From NCBI GenBank assembly GCA_031265535.1, contig JAISCO010000139.1, positions 1 to 6,019 on the forward strand: 6,019 bases of DNA. The letters run 5' to 3'. The translations under genes were made by a program, and so were the position numbers. Within the stretch, counting starts at the first letter, position 1. Each line of letters opens with the position of its first letter. This document shows positions 1-5,356 of this stretch, in pieces. Origin of the DNA: Spirochaetaceae bacterium (GTDB taxonomy: Bacteria; Spirochaetota; Spirochaetia; Treponematales; Breznakiellaceae). The notes below the pieces were generated by a model. That model made no database searches. It was given only the letters and a program-made list of their open reading frames with translations, and had not been told where the DNA came from.

Positions 1-2
1 TG

Positions 3-1031
3 AACAGGGCGGCGGAATTCTTAAAAGAAGCAACGGACGGCTCCGGTTTTAGCGCTCCGGTGTTTGTTCAACTGCTTGCCTGTCAGGGCGGCTGCGTAAA
101 CGGCGCCGGAGCGCCGCGGCCGTCCGGCACGCTCGCCGGCTGCGAATATCTTTTATCTTACGCGAAAAGCGCCGCGAGTCATTTGAAAGATGAAATGTTA
201 TTCAAAGTTCTCAAACTCAAGCGGAGCATAGCCGTCAAGAAAATTCCGCCGCGCCGGTATCGGAGCGGTGAAATACAAGACATCCTTGCTTCAATCAAGA
301 GCTTTGGAAAATTAACGGACTGTTCGATTTGCGGCTATGAAAACTGTGCCGCGTTCGCAAAAGCCTTGCTTGACGGGCGCGCTGAAAAATCAATGTGCGC
401 CGTGTATTCGCTCAATTTGACTGAACATATAAGCGGCGCGTTACTCCACAACAGCCGGAGCGGAATTGTTGTTATCGATAAAAATTTAAGAATCATAGAA
501 TGTAATAAAAATTTCGCCCGTCTTTTGGGAAAAGAGGAAGAAGAATTATACGTTTTGTCAGATCAATTCAGAGCTTTGGATATCAGAAAATTCATTGATT
601 TTGCCGGATATTTTGAAGACGCGCTAAAAATGGACGCCCCGGCCTGCAGCAGTCGCAACATACGAATTGATAAAAGAATTCTGCGTCTTGCCGTATATGC
701 TATTGAAAAGGGCGTGATCGCGTCGGCTTCGCTTGATGATATTAGCGTTTTTGTAAATCGTAATATAAAAACCGTTTTGAACGCGCGTAAAATCATCGAA
801 AAAAACAGATTGAGCGTCCAAAAAATAGCTTTTCAACTTGGAGAGAATCTAGCGGAAACGACAGCTTTTTTAACCCACCAGTGGGTTTCAATGCGCTCCG
901 CGCCGGCATACCCAAAGCAAGCTTCACCCCGTGCCGTCAGGTCCGAAAACGGCGGTTGGCATACGCGACTGGGGGGGGGGGGGGATTTCATTATGGAGAA
1001 ATACGATGAATGTAGTAATAATAGGCGGTAA
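3..1031 (+). CDS. PAS-containing [FeFe]-hydrogenase (putative H2 sensor), 5'-partial, 3' end altered by a repeat
   Basis: The frame is open from the left edge, so the start lies outside; 342 residues are visible. Residues 20-36 carry the last H-cluster motif, ACQGGCVNG, whose two cysteines (27 and 31) match the final pair of [4Fe-4S]H ligands in [FeFe]-hydrogenases. Residues 107-132 hold four cysteines spaced C-x2-C-x4-C-x16-C, the pattern of the FeS domain PF04060. Residues about 143-239 resemble a PAS domain (SGIVVIDKNLRIIECNKNFA), followed by a helical stretch with QKIAFQLGENLAET, typical of the end of this protein type. Hydrogenase-FeS-PAS proteins are regarded as H2 or redox sensors (group C) rather than bulk catalysts; a sensor role here is inferred. 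From residue 291 the sequence is no longer hydrogenase-like: it is translated repeat (THQWVSMRSAPAYPK), then poly-glycine from a G tract, ending 26 nt inside the next gene. The native terminus has probably lost a dozen or so residues. The GTG at 60 is internal, not a start. Confidence 0.85.
   Translation, partial: NRAAEFLKEATDGSGFSAPVFVQLLACQGGCVNGAGAPRPSGTLAGCEYLLSYAKSAASHLKDEMLFKVLKLKRSIAVKKIPPRRYRSGEIQDILASIKSFGKLTDCSICGYENCAAFAKALLDGRAEKSMCAVYSLNLTEHISGALLHNSRSGIVVIDKNLRIIECNKNFARLLGKEEEELYVLSDQFRALDIRKFIDFAGYFEDALKMDAPACSSRNIRIDKRILRLAVYAIEKGVIASASLDDISVFVNRNIKTVLNARKIIEKNRLSVQKIAFQLGENLAETTAFLTHQWVSMRSAPAYPKQASPRAVRSENGGWHTRLGGGGDFIMEKYDECSNNRR
871..970 (+). repeat. Dispersed GC-rich repeat, unit D (truncated), in the hydrogenase 3' end
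   Basis: This is the reverse complement of parts of units A, B and C, so it has the same orientation relative to its upstream gene as they do. It starts with TAACCCACCAGTGGGTTT (7-bp arms AACCCAC/GTGGGTT). Next come a GCGC-TCC-GCGC mini-hairpin (893-903), the CCGGCATACCC block and the GGCGGTTGGCATACGCG block. There the match to the other units stops and a poly-G tract begins, so the element is truncated compared with the roughly 190-240 bp units. It encodes the abnormal tail of the hydrogenase. Confidence 0.8.
971..984 (+). repeat. Homopolymer of 14 G at the hydrogenase/DUF2325 junction
   Basis: Fourteen consecutive G lie between the end of repeat unit D and the ribosome binding site of the DUF2325 gene (start at 1006). 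The tract is read as glycines by the overlapping hydrogenase frame. Tracts this long are prone to slipped-strand mispairing, and in Treponema pallidum poly-G tracts near gene starts are known to alter expression. Whether this one varies is inference, and homopolymer length is also a common sequencing error. Confidence 0.9.
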
Positions 1032-1296
1032 CGATTGCATGACGCATCAGTACAAAGCAATTTGTAAAGAGTACGCTTGTGAAGCAAAGATTTTCACGCA
1101 TCCAAAGAAAAGTTTGGAACGTTTGATAGGGCGGCCCGATTTGATTGTTCTTTTTACACGCCCTGTAGCCCACGAAATGATAGAAATAGCTAAAAGAGAG
1201 GCTGTGCGCAAGCATATTAAGCTGTGCCAATCGCACTCCGCGAGCGCGAGCGCCCTGCGGAATATTCTGGAACAGGCGGGGTTGCAAGCGGGGTGA
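1006..1296 (+). CDS. DUF2325 domain protein
   Basis: A 96-residue protein that matches the small DUF2325 family (PF10087) along its whole length. It begins with a beta-strand and glycine turn, MNVVIIGGND, then HQYKAICKEYACEAKIFT, the hydrophobic strand PDLIVLFTRPVAHEM and the terminal SHSASASALRNIL motif. The fold is expected to be a compact alpha/beta domain; no biochemical function is established to my knowledge. ATG at 1006 is chosen because it begins the family's N-terminal strand and has a GGAG at 995-998, eight bases upstream. The frame is open further upstream, to a possible ATG at 931, but that part is translated repeat plus poly-G. The first 26 bases overlap the current hydrogenase reading frame. 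Its position directly after a hydrogenase-type sensor suggests the two are co-expressed. The last residues (AGLQAG) look slightly extended relative to the usual family end. Confidence 0.85.
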   Translation: MNVVIIGGNDCMTHQYKAICKEYACEAKIFTHPKKSLERLIGRPDLIVLFTRPVAHEMIEIAKREAVRKHIKLCQSHSASASALRNILEQAGLQAG

Positions 1297-1390
1297 GTAA
1301 ATGGAGTCGCAACAATTCCGATTTCAAAACGAAAATCAGCGCAACACGGATGGCCCCCGCAAAGAGGTAAAAAGGAAAAGGTAAAATGAG

Positions 1391-1418
1391 CAATTAGCAA
1401 TGAACAATTAGCAATGGA
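1391..1418. repeat. 14-bp tandem repeat, two copies
   Basis: CAATTAGCAATGAA (1391-1404) is followed directly by CAATTAGCAATGGA (1405-1418), one mismatch. It is AT-rich and lies in the convergent gap between the DUF2325 gene and SBP1, just before repeat unit A. I see no gene or clear terminator in the surrounding 1297-1431. Confidence 0.7.
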
Positions 1419-1431
1419 AGAGGCGGCACAA

Positions 1432-1666
1432 GCGTAATTTGCGGCCCCTTTTCCCGGCCTCAAATTATGTCACCAAACCCTGTCCCGCAAAGTGCGGGAT
1501 GCGTAAAATCTCTGCCCGCAGCGCACGTAAACCCGCCGGCAGGCTGGCAGGCGCGTATGCAAACCGCCATTTTCGGAGCTAAGGCACGGAGTAAAACCCG
1601 CTTCCGGTATGCCGGCGCGGAGCGCACGTAAACCCGCTGGCGGGGCTGGCGGGTTGGCGGGGCGGG
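1432..1666 (-). repeat. Dispersed GC-rich repeat, unit A, downstream of SBP1
   Basis: It shares blocks in the same order with units B and C: GCGTAATTTGCGG, CTCAAATTATGTC, CCCGCAAAGTGC-GGATGCGTAAAATCT, CGTATGCAAACCGCC and GTATGCCGGCGCGGAGCGCACG, then CCCGCTGGCGGG (1633-1644). The strand given follows the orientation relative to the adjacent gene. A perfect hairpin is present at 1483-1499 (TCCCGC, loop AAAGT, GCGGGA); it carries a mismatch in unit C. The SBP1-proximal end is a degenerate run of GGCGGG-type repeats (1641-1666), unlike the clean palindromes beside SBP2 and SBP3. This is the bulk of the 370-base gap between the convergent genes; no coding sequence is supported in it. Confidence 0.8.
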
Positions 1667-2671
1667 TTAGAAAAGCGAGTCGGGGACGCCGGGGACAACG
1701 GCGTAAACATCATTTACCAGCTTATCGACATCGACATCCGCCCTAAGAATACCGATATCCTGCATATCTTTTGCATTGCGTTCAATGGCCGGACGGGCTG
1801 CGCTTACCGATGCGCGGTAATTATAGGCTCCAAGAAGCCGGGCATTTACAAGCGGGTCGCCCGCGACACGATTAGTATCGGCAAGAAGCTGAGCGGCTTC
1901 GTCGGGATGTTCATACACAAACTTGGCGCCCTTTTGAACAGCGCGCAAAAATTTCGCTGTCGCTTGGGGATGCTTTTCAATCGTTTCCGAGCGCACCGGA
2001 ATGACACAACAAAATTCGTCTTTATAATCCTCATCCGTACCCATATCAACGACGGCGCGAAAACCCTTAGTGTCCTGAGAGATTTGAGCGGCAGGGTCGG
2101 TAAGCGTGACCGCGTCAACAAGCCCCCGTTCAAGGAGCAGCGGCAGTTCGGCGGGACTCTGGTAAATGAATTCGATATCGGCGTTCTCGCCGTCAACTTT
2201 TAAACCCTTGCCCGCCAAATAACGTTTGGTAAAGAGGACAGGGGGCGAAGCCGGACTTGCCCCGCCGATTTTCTTACCCTTAAAGTCGGCGGCTGTTTTT
2301 AAAGACGAGCCTTCCGGAACCAAAACCTTGATACAGCCCGTATGCACGGCAAGCGGGATCTGGACAGGGAGACCGTTAGACAGCGGCTGTATCAGCGCTA
2401 TCATCAGAAAAGCCAGACTGTCCACACCGCCGCCGGTAAGAAGATTCAGCGCTTCAGTGTCGCTAAACTGAATTATTTCCCATTTGAGCCCCTCTTCATC
2501 ATAGTAACCTTTTTCAGCCGCTATATATAACGGTGAATGGCACAAATTATTTGCTATATAGCCGATCTTGAACACATAGTCATCCTCGCTTAGCGCCGCA
2601 TTTTTCTTTTTACACGCGGAAACACTGAGCAAAACTGCCATGACTACCAAAACACAAAAAACCTTTTTCAT
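1667..2671 (-). CDS. ABC transporter substrate-binding lipoprotein, NMT1/SsuA-like (SBP1)
   Basis: A 334-residue lipoprotein. Residues 1-19 form a signal peptide (MKK, hydrophobic core) ending in VSA-C20, a lipobox cysteine, then a KKK tether. The mature part fits the NMT1/THI5-SsuA class of periplasmic binding proteins: VFKIGY, then LCHSPLYIAAEKGYYDEEGL, HTGCIKVLVPEGSSLKTAADFKGKKIG, a TDPAA segment near 191 and the KFLRAVQKGAKFVYEHPDEAA helix typical of the C-terminal part. It should bind a small ligand outside the cytoplasmic membrane and hand it to an ABC permease; the ligand is unknown and no permease or ATPase is in the window. The start at 2671 is preferred over the GTG at 2734 because the signal peptide begins there, with GGAGGAG just upstream. 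It is the last of three tandem paralogs and the most diverged in residues 60-110 and 290-334. Cysteines 44, 113, 221 and 222 are shared by all three. Confidence 0.88.
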   Translation of the reverse strand: MKKVFCVLVVMAVLLSVSACKKKNAALSEDDYVFKIGYIANNLCHSPLYIAAEKGYYDEEGLKWEIIQFSDTEALNLLTGGGVDSLAFLMIALIQPLSNGLPVQIPLAVHTGCIKVLVPEGSSLKTAADFKGKKIGGASPASPPVLFTKRYLAGKGLKVDGENADIEFIYQSPAELPLLLERGLVDAVTLTDPAAQISQDTKGFRAVVDMGTDEDYKDEFCCVIPVRSETIEKHPQATAKFLRAVQKGAKFVYEHPDEAAQLLADTNRVAGDPLVNARLLGAYNYRASVSAARPAIERNAKDMQDIGILRADVDVDKLVNDVYAVVPGVPDSLF

Positions 2672-2675
2672 AAAA

Positions 2676-2682
2676 CTCCTCC
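2676..2682 (-). promoter_or_regulatory. Ribosome binding site of SBP1
   Basis: On the minus strand GGAGGAG lies four bases before the ATG at 2671. This near-consensus site decides the start against the longer GTG-initiated frame at 2734. Confidence 0.75.
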
Positions 2683-2718
2683 AAAAAATATTAACTAACG
2701 AGTCTGTCCCCAGACCCG
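2682..2718 (-). repeat. 37-bp leader shared by SBP1 and SBP2
   Basis: This stretch matches 4061-4097, upstream of SBP2, at 36 of 37 positions. On the minus strand it contains GGGGACAGACTCGTTAG followed by TTAATATTTTTTG. The SBP1 copy holds a small dyad (GTCTG-TCCC-CAGAC, 2702-2715); the SBP2 copy has lost one pair. The TAATAT box could act as a -10 element, but I find no convincing -35, so a promoter role is only tentative. GGGGACAGAC-type sequences also resemble REP motifs. SBP3 has only the first few bases of it. Confidence 0.6.
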
Positions 2719-2731
2719 GTTGGCTAATGTC

Positions 2732-2811
2732 CACTGATTACACTGATTGCGCCAAAAGGCGACACTGATTACGCTTATTGTACCAAGCAAAATCTGCGTA
2801 ATTTGCGTAAT
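2732..2811. repeat. Cluster of 9-bp-period short repeats
   Basis: CACTGATT occurs at 2732, 2741 and 2763, with a CGCC-AAAA-GGCG mini-hairpin (2750-2761) between the last two. TGCGTAAT occurs at 2795 and 2804, again nine bases apart. A shorter form of the second motif begins unit A (near 1432). Together with unit B and the leader this fills the 379-base gap between SBP2 and SBP1; I see no gene in that gap. Confidence 0.65.
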
Positions 2812-3053
2812 CTGCGGCCCCTTTTCCCAGCCTCAAATTATGTCTCCAACTCTTGCCCCGCAAAGTGCAGGATGCGTAAAATCTTTGCCCGCAGCACACG
2901 TAAACCCGCCGGCAAGCTGACAGGCGCGTATGCAAACCGCCATTTGCGGACCCTAAGGCACGAAGTAAAGCCCGTTTTGGGTATGCCGGCGCGGAGCCCT
3001 CTTAAACCCACTGGTGGGCGGCGCGGAGCGCATGTAAACCCACTGGTGGGTTA
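2812..3053 (-). repeat. Dispersed GC-rich repeat, unit B, between SBP2 and SBP1
   Basis: The most complete unit. Blocks shared with A and C run in the same order, ending in two copies of a 32-bp module at the SBP2 end. Each module has GCGCGGAGC or a close variant, then TAAACCCACTGGTGGG. The palindromes lie at 3007-3018 and 3039-3050. On the minus strand the last palindrome abuts SBP2, and the element's TTAA supplies that gene's TAA stop (3051-3053). Confidence 0.8.
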
Positions 3054-4049
3054 AAAGAGAGAGTCGGGGACGCCGGGGACAACAACATAAACGTCCTTTA
3101 CCAGCTTATCAACATCGACATCCGGCCTGAGGATACCAAGCGCCTGCATATCCTTTGCGTTGCGTTCAAGCGCGGGCAGCACCTGACTTACCGAAGCGCG
3201 GTAACTAAATGTTTTAAGAACCTGCGCGTTCACAAGCGGATCTCCGGCAACATGCTTGCCGTCGGCAAGAAGCCGCGCCGTCTCGTCGGGATTTTCCTGC
3301 ACAAACTTAGCCGCCTTCTGGATAGCGCGTAAAAATTTCGCCGTCGATTCGGGATGTTCCCTTATCGTTTCGGTACGCACCGGAACCACACAACAGAATT
3401 CATCTTTATAGTCATCATCAGTACCGTTATTGATGATTACGCGAAACCCACGCGCATCCTGGGCGATTTGAGCGGCAGGATCAGTAAGGATGATTGCGTC
3501 AACCACGCCTTGTTCAAGGAGTACCGGCAATTCGGCGGCGCTCTGATAGATGAATTCGACATCGGCGTTCTCACCGTCAACTTTGAAGCCCTTGCCGGCG
3601 AGGTAACGCTTGGCAAAAAGGACGGCGGGCGCGCTCGGACTTCCTCCGCCGATTTTCTTTCCCCTAAGGTCGTCCGCCGTCATTAGACCTGAATCCTCAC
3701 GAACCAAAGCCTTGATGCAGCCTGTGTGCATGGCAAGAGGAATCTGTACCGGAAGCCCGTTGGCCAGCGGCTGAATCAGCCCTATCATCAAGGTTATTAA
3801 ACCGTCCACACTGCCGTTGGCAAGAAGATTCATCGCTTCGCCGTCACCGACCTGAACTATTTCATACCTGAGCCCCTCTTCCTCGTAGAAACCTTTTTCG
3901 AGCGCCGCATAAAGCGGCGAATGACATAGAAAAGTAAAGCCAATCTTGAACACATAGTCATCCTCGCTGACCACCGCGTTTTTCTTCTTACACGCGGAAA
4001 CACTGAGCAAAACTGCCATAAGCGCCAAAACACAAAAAACTTTTTTCAT
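3051..4049 (-). CDS. ABC transporter substrate-binding lipoprotein, NMT1/SsuA-like (SBP2)
   Basis: A 332-residue paralog of SBP1 with an almost identical signal peptide and lipobox (SVSA-C20, then KKKNA). The mature protein has the same layout, including HTGCIK, KRYLAGKGFKVDGENADVEFIYQ-type core, TDPAA, DEFCCVVPVR and the GVPDSLF end. The loop after the first mature strand reads IGFTFLCHSP and is two residues shorter than in SBP1 and SBP3; this loop usually lines the ligand cleft in such proteins, so specificity may differ. The conserved cysteines are 42, 111, 219 and 220. The start is the ATG at 4049, where the signal peptide begins; its ribosome binding site (GAAGGAAAG) is weaker than those of its siblings. 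It shares the 37-bp leader with SBP1. It is separated from SBP3 by 236 bases of leader and repeat, so transcription may be independent or read through from upstream. Confidence 0.88.
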   Translation of the reverse strand: MKKVFCVLALMAVLLSVSACKKKNAVVSEDDYVFKIGFTFLCHSPLYAALEKGFYEEEGLRYEIVQVGDGEAMNLLANGSVDGLITLMIGLIQPLANGLPVQIPLAMHTGCIKALVREDSGLMTADDLRGKKIGGGSPSAPAVLFAKRYLAGKGFKVDGENADVEFIYQSAAELPVLLEQGVVDAIILTDPAAQIAQDARGFRVIINNGTDDDYKDEFCCVVPVRTETIREHPESTAKFLRAIQKAAKFVQENPDETARLLADGKHVAGDPLVNAQVLKTFSYRASVSQVLPALERNAKDMQALGILRPDVDVDKLVKDVYVVVPGVPDSLF

Positions 4050-4060
4050 AAACTTTCCTT

Positions 4061-4097
4061 CAAAAAATATTAACTAACGAGTCTGTCCCCAAACCCG
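4061..4097 (-). repeat. 37-bp leader of SBP2, second copy
   Basis: A copy of 2682-2718 with one substitution (A at 4092 for G at 2713). It lies between the SBP2 ribosome binding site and repeat unit C. Its presence before SBP1 and SBP2 but not SBP3 suggests these two arose from one duplicated block that included the leader. Confidence 0.6.
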
Positions 4098-4288
4098 TGT
4101 CCCGCAAAGTGCAGGATGCGTAAAATCTCCGCCCGCAGCACACGTAAACCCGCTGACAGGCGCGTATGCCAACCGCCATTTTCGGAGCTAAGGCACGGAG
4201 CAAAGCCCGTTTTGGGTATGCCGGCGCGGAGCGCATGTAAACCCGCTGGCGGGCGGCGCGGAGCGCAAGTAAACCCACTAGTGGGTTA
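4098..4288 (-). repeat. Dispersed GC-rich repeat, unit C, between SBP3 and SBP2
   Basis: It has the same block order as A and B, but an 8-base deletion in the CGTAAACCCGC-GACAGGCGCG part and no TGCGTAAT/CTCAAATTATG blocks. Two 32-bp modules end it: the palindromes are CCCGCTGGCGGG (4242-4253) and CCCACTAGTGGG (4274-4285). With its flanks the second forms a perfect 16-bp palindrome, AACCCACTAGTGGGTT. The TAA stop of SBP3 (4286-4288) overlaps this end. Confidence 0.8.
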
Positions 4289-5290
4289 AAAGAGAGAGTC
4301 GGGGACACCGGGGACAACGACGTAAACGTCCTTTATCAGCTTATCGATATCGACATCCGGCCTGAGAATGCCAATCGCCTGCATATCCCGTGCGTTATGT
4401 TCAAGCGCGGGTAAGGCCTGACTGACCGACGCGCGGTAGTTAAAGGATCTCAGCAGCCGGGCGTTCACAAGCGGGTCGCCGGCGGCGCGTTTAGTCTCAA
4501 ACAGAATTTGCGCCGTCTCGTAGGGATTTTCATGCACAAACTTGGCCCCCTGCTGCACGGCCCGCAAGAATTTCGCCGTGGCTTCGGGATGGTTTTGCAC
4601 CGTGTCCGTGCGAACCGTAACCACACAGCAGAACTCATCTTTGTAGCCTTCGCTGCTACCATTATCAATGACGGCGCGGAACCCCCGCTCGTCCTGGGCG
4701 ATTTGAGCCGCCGGATCGGTAAGCCCGATTGCGTCAACGCCGCCCCGTTCCAGGAGCAGCGGCAATTCGGCGGCGCTCTGATAGATGAAGTCCACATCCG
4801 CGTTCTCCCCTTCCACCTTGAAGCCGATACCCGCCAGATAACGTTTGGCAAAAAGCACCGTGGTCGCCGCCGGACTTGCCCCGCCGATAGTCTTCCCCTT
4901 GAGGTCCGCGGCGGTCATTATGGGAGAATCCCCCGGCACCAGAGTCTTGATACAGCCGGTGTGCACCGCCAGCGGAATCTGCACCGGCAGTCCGTTGGCC
5001 AGCGGCTGAATCAGACTGATCATCAGGGTAGCCAGCCCGTCCACACTGCCGTTGGTGAGAAGATTCATTGCCTCCCCGTCTCCCACCTGGACAATCTCGT
5101 ACTTGAGCCCCTCCTGCTCATAGTAGCCATTTTCCAGCGCAATACGCTCCGGGGCATCGCACAAGCCCGACAAGGGAAGCCCAATCTTGAACACATAGTC
5201 GTCTTCGCTTAGCGCCGCGTTTTTCTTTTTACACGCGGAAACACTGAACAGAAGCGCGATAAGCGCCCAAACACAAAAAACTCTTTTCAT
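4286..5290 (-). CDS. ABC transporter substrate-binding lipoprotein, NMT1/SsuA-like (SBP3)
   Basis: A 334-residue lipoprotein and the first of the three paralogs in transcription order. It starts MKRVFCVWALIALLFSVSA-C20, a signal peptide with lipobox. The start at 5290 is preferred over the TTG at 5356 because of the signal peptide and a GGAGGAA just upstream. The mature part has the NMT1/SsuA layout: HTGCIKTLVPGDSPIMTAADLKGKTIGG, FIYQSAAELPLLLERGGVDA, TDPAAQIAQDERGF, DEFCCVVTVRTDTV and the PGVPDSLF end. The cleft loop reads IGLPLSGLCDAPERIA, so the HSPLY of its siblings is replaced by DAPER, a charge change at the probable ligand site. Cysteines 44, 113, 221 and 222 are kept. It lies 66 bases after the DUF169 stop, so the two could be co-transcribed. 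The ligand is unknown. Confidence 0.88.
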   Translation of the reverse strand: MKRVFCVWALIALLFSVSACKKKNAALSEDDYVFKIGLPLSGLCDAPERIALENGYYEQEGLKYEIVQVGDGEAMNLLTNGSVDGLATLMISLIQPLANGLPVQIPLAVHTGCIKTLVPGDSPIMTAADLKGKTIGGASPAATTVLFAKRYLAGIGFKVEGENADVDFIYQSAAELPLLLERGGVDAIGLTDPAAQIAQDERGFRAVIDNGSSEGYKDEFCCVVTVRTDTVQNHPEATAKFLRAVQQGAKFVHENPYETAQILFETKRAAGDPLVNARLLRSFNYRASVSQALPALEHNARDMQAIGILRPDVDIDKLIKDVYVVVPGVPDSLF

Positions 5291-5294
5291 AAAG

Positions 5295-5301
5295 TTCCTC
5301 C
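5295..5301 (-). promoter_or_regulatory. Ribosome binding site of SBP3
   Basis: On the minus strand GGAGGAA lies four bases before the ATG at 5290. It supports this start against the in-frame TTG at 5356, which would add 22 residues ahead of the signal peptide. Confidence 0.75.
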
Positions 5302-5321
5302 AAAAAATAAAAATATTTATT

Positions 5322-5346
5322 AACAACAAATAATAAAAATGTTGTT
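5322..5346 (-). other. AT-rich inverted repeat between the DUF169 gene and SBP3
   Basis: AACAACA (5322-5328) and TGTTGTT (5340-5346) are a perfect 7-bp inverted repeat around an 11-base AT loop, in the 66-base gap. The stem is weak (two G-C pairs), so it is a poor terminator; it could be an operator half-site pair or an RNA processing site. The surrounding DNA is much more AT-rich than the rest of the window and may hold a promoter for SBP3, but no clear -35/-10 pair was found. Confidence 0.35.
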
Positions 5347-5356
5347 TTATATACAA

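Noticed and set aside
1281..1313. GTTGC/GCAAC inverted repeat around the DUF2325 stop as a terminator
   Set aside because: The stem is only 5 bp with a 23-base loop and no T-run follows.
1301..1384. 27-codon frame starting ATGGAGTCG just after the DUF2325 stop
   Set aside because: It is very short, ends in a low-complexity K/R tail, has only a weak GGGGTG before it and matches nothing I recognise.
2760..2800. TACAAT on the minus strand as a -10 box for SBP1
   Set aside because: No acceptable -35 hexamer at 16-18 bases, and it lies within a short-repeat cluster far from the start.
2803..3054. Plus-strand open frame of 83 codons across unit B
   Set aside because: It lies wholly within the repeat, is antisense to the element orientation, resembles no family and has no good ribosome binding site. 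GC-rich repeats produce such frames by chance.
871..4288. CRISPR-like array from the recurring GC-rich blocks
   Set aside because: The repeats are spaced by whole genes, vary in length and have no regular unique spacers or cas genes.
4060..4317. Possible repeat-encoded peptide (MRSAPAYPK followed by RALLRALAPK) on the minus strand of unit C
   Set aside because: The frame is not kept between units: unit C has an 8-base deletion relative to A and B, and unit B has a duplicated module in the same place that changes the frame after MRSAP. This argues for a noncoding element that happens to be open.
4508..5212. Long plus-strand open frame (234 codons) inside SBP3
   Set aside because: It is antisense to a well-supported lipoprotein gene. 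Related antisense frames within SBP1 and SBP2 simply mirror the paralogy, and the translation looks like no family.
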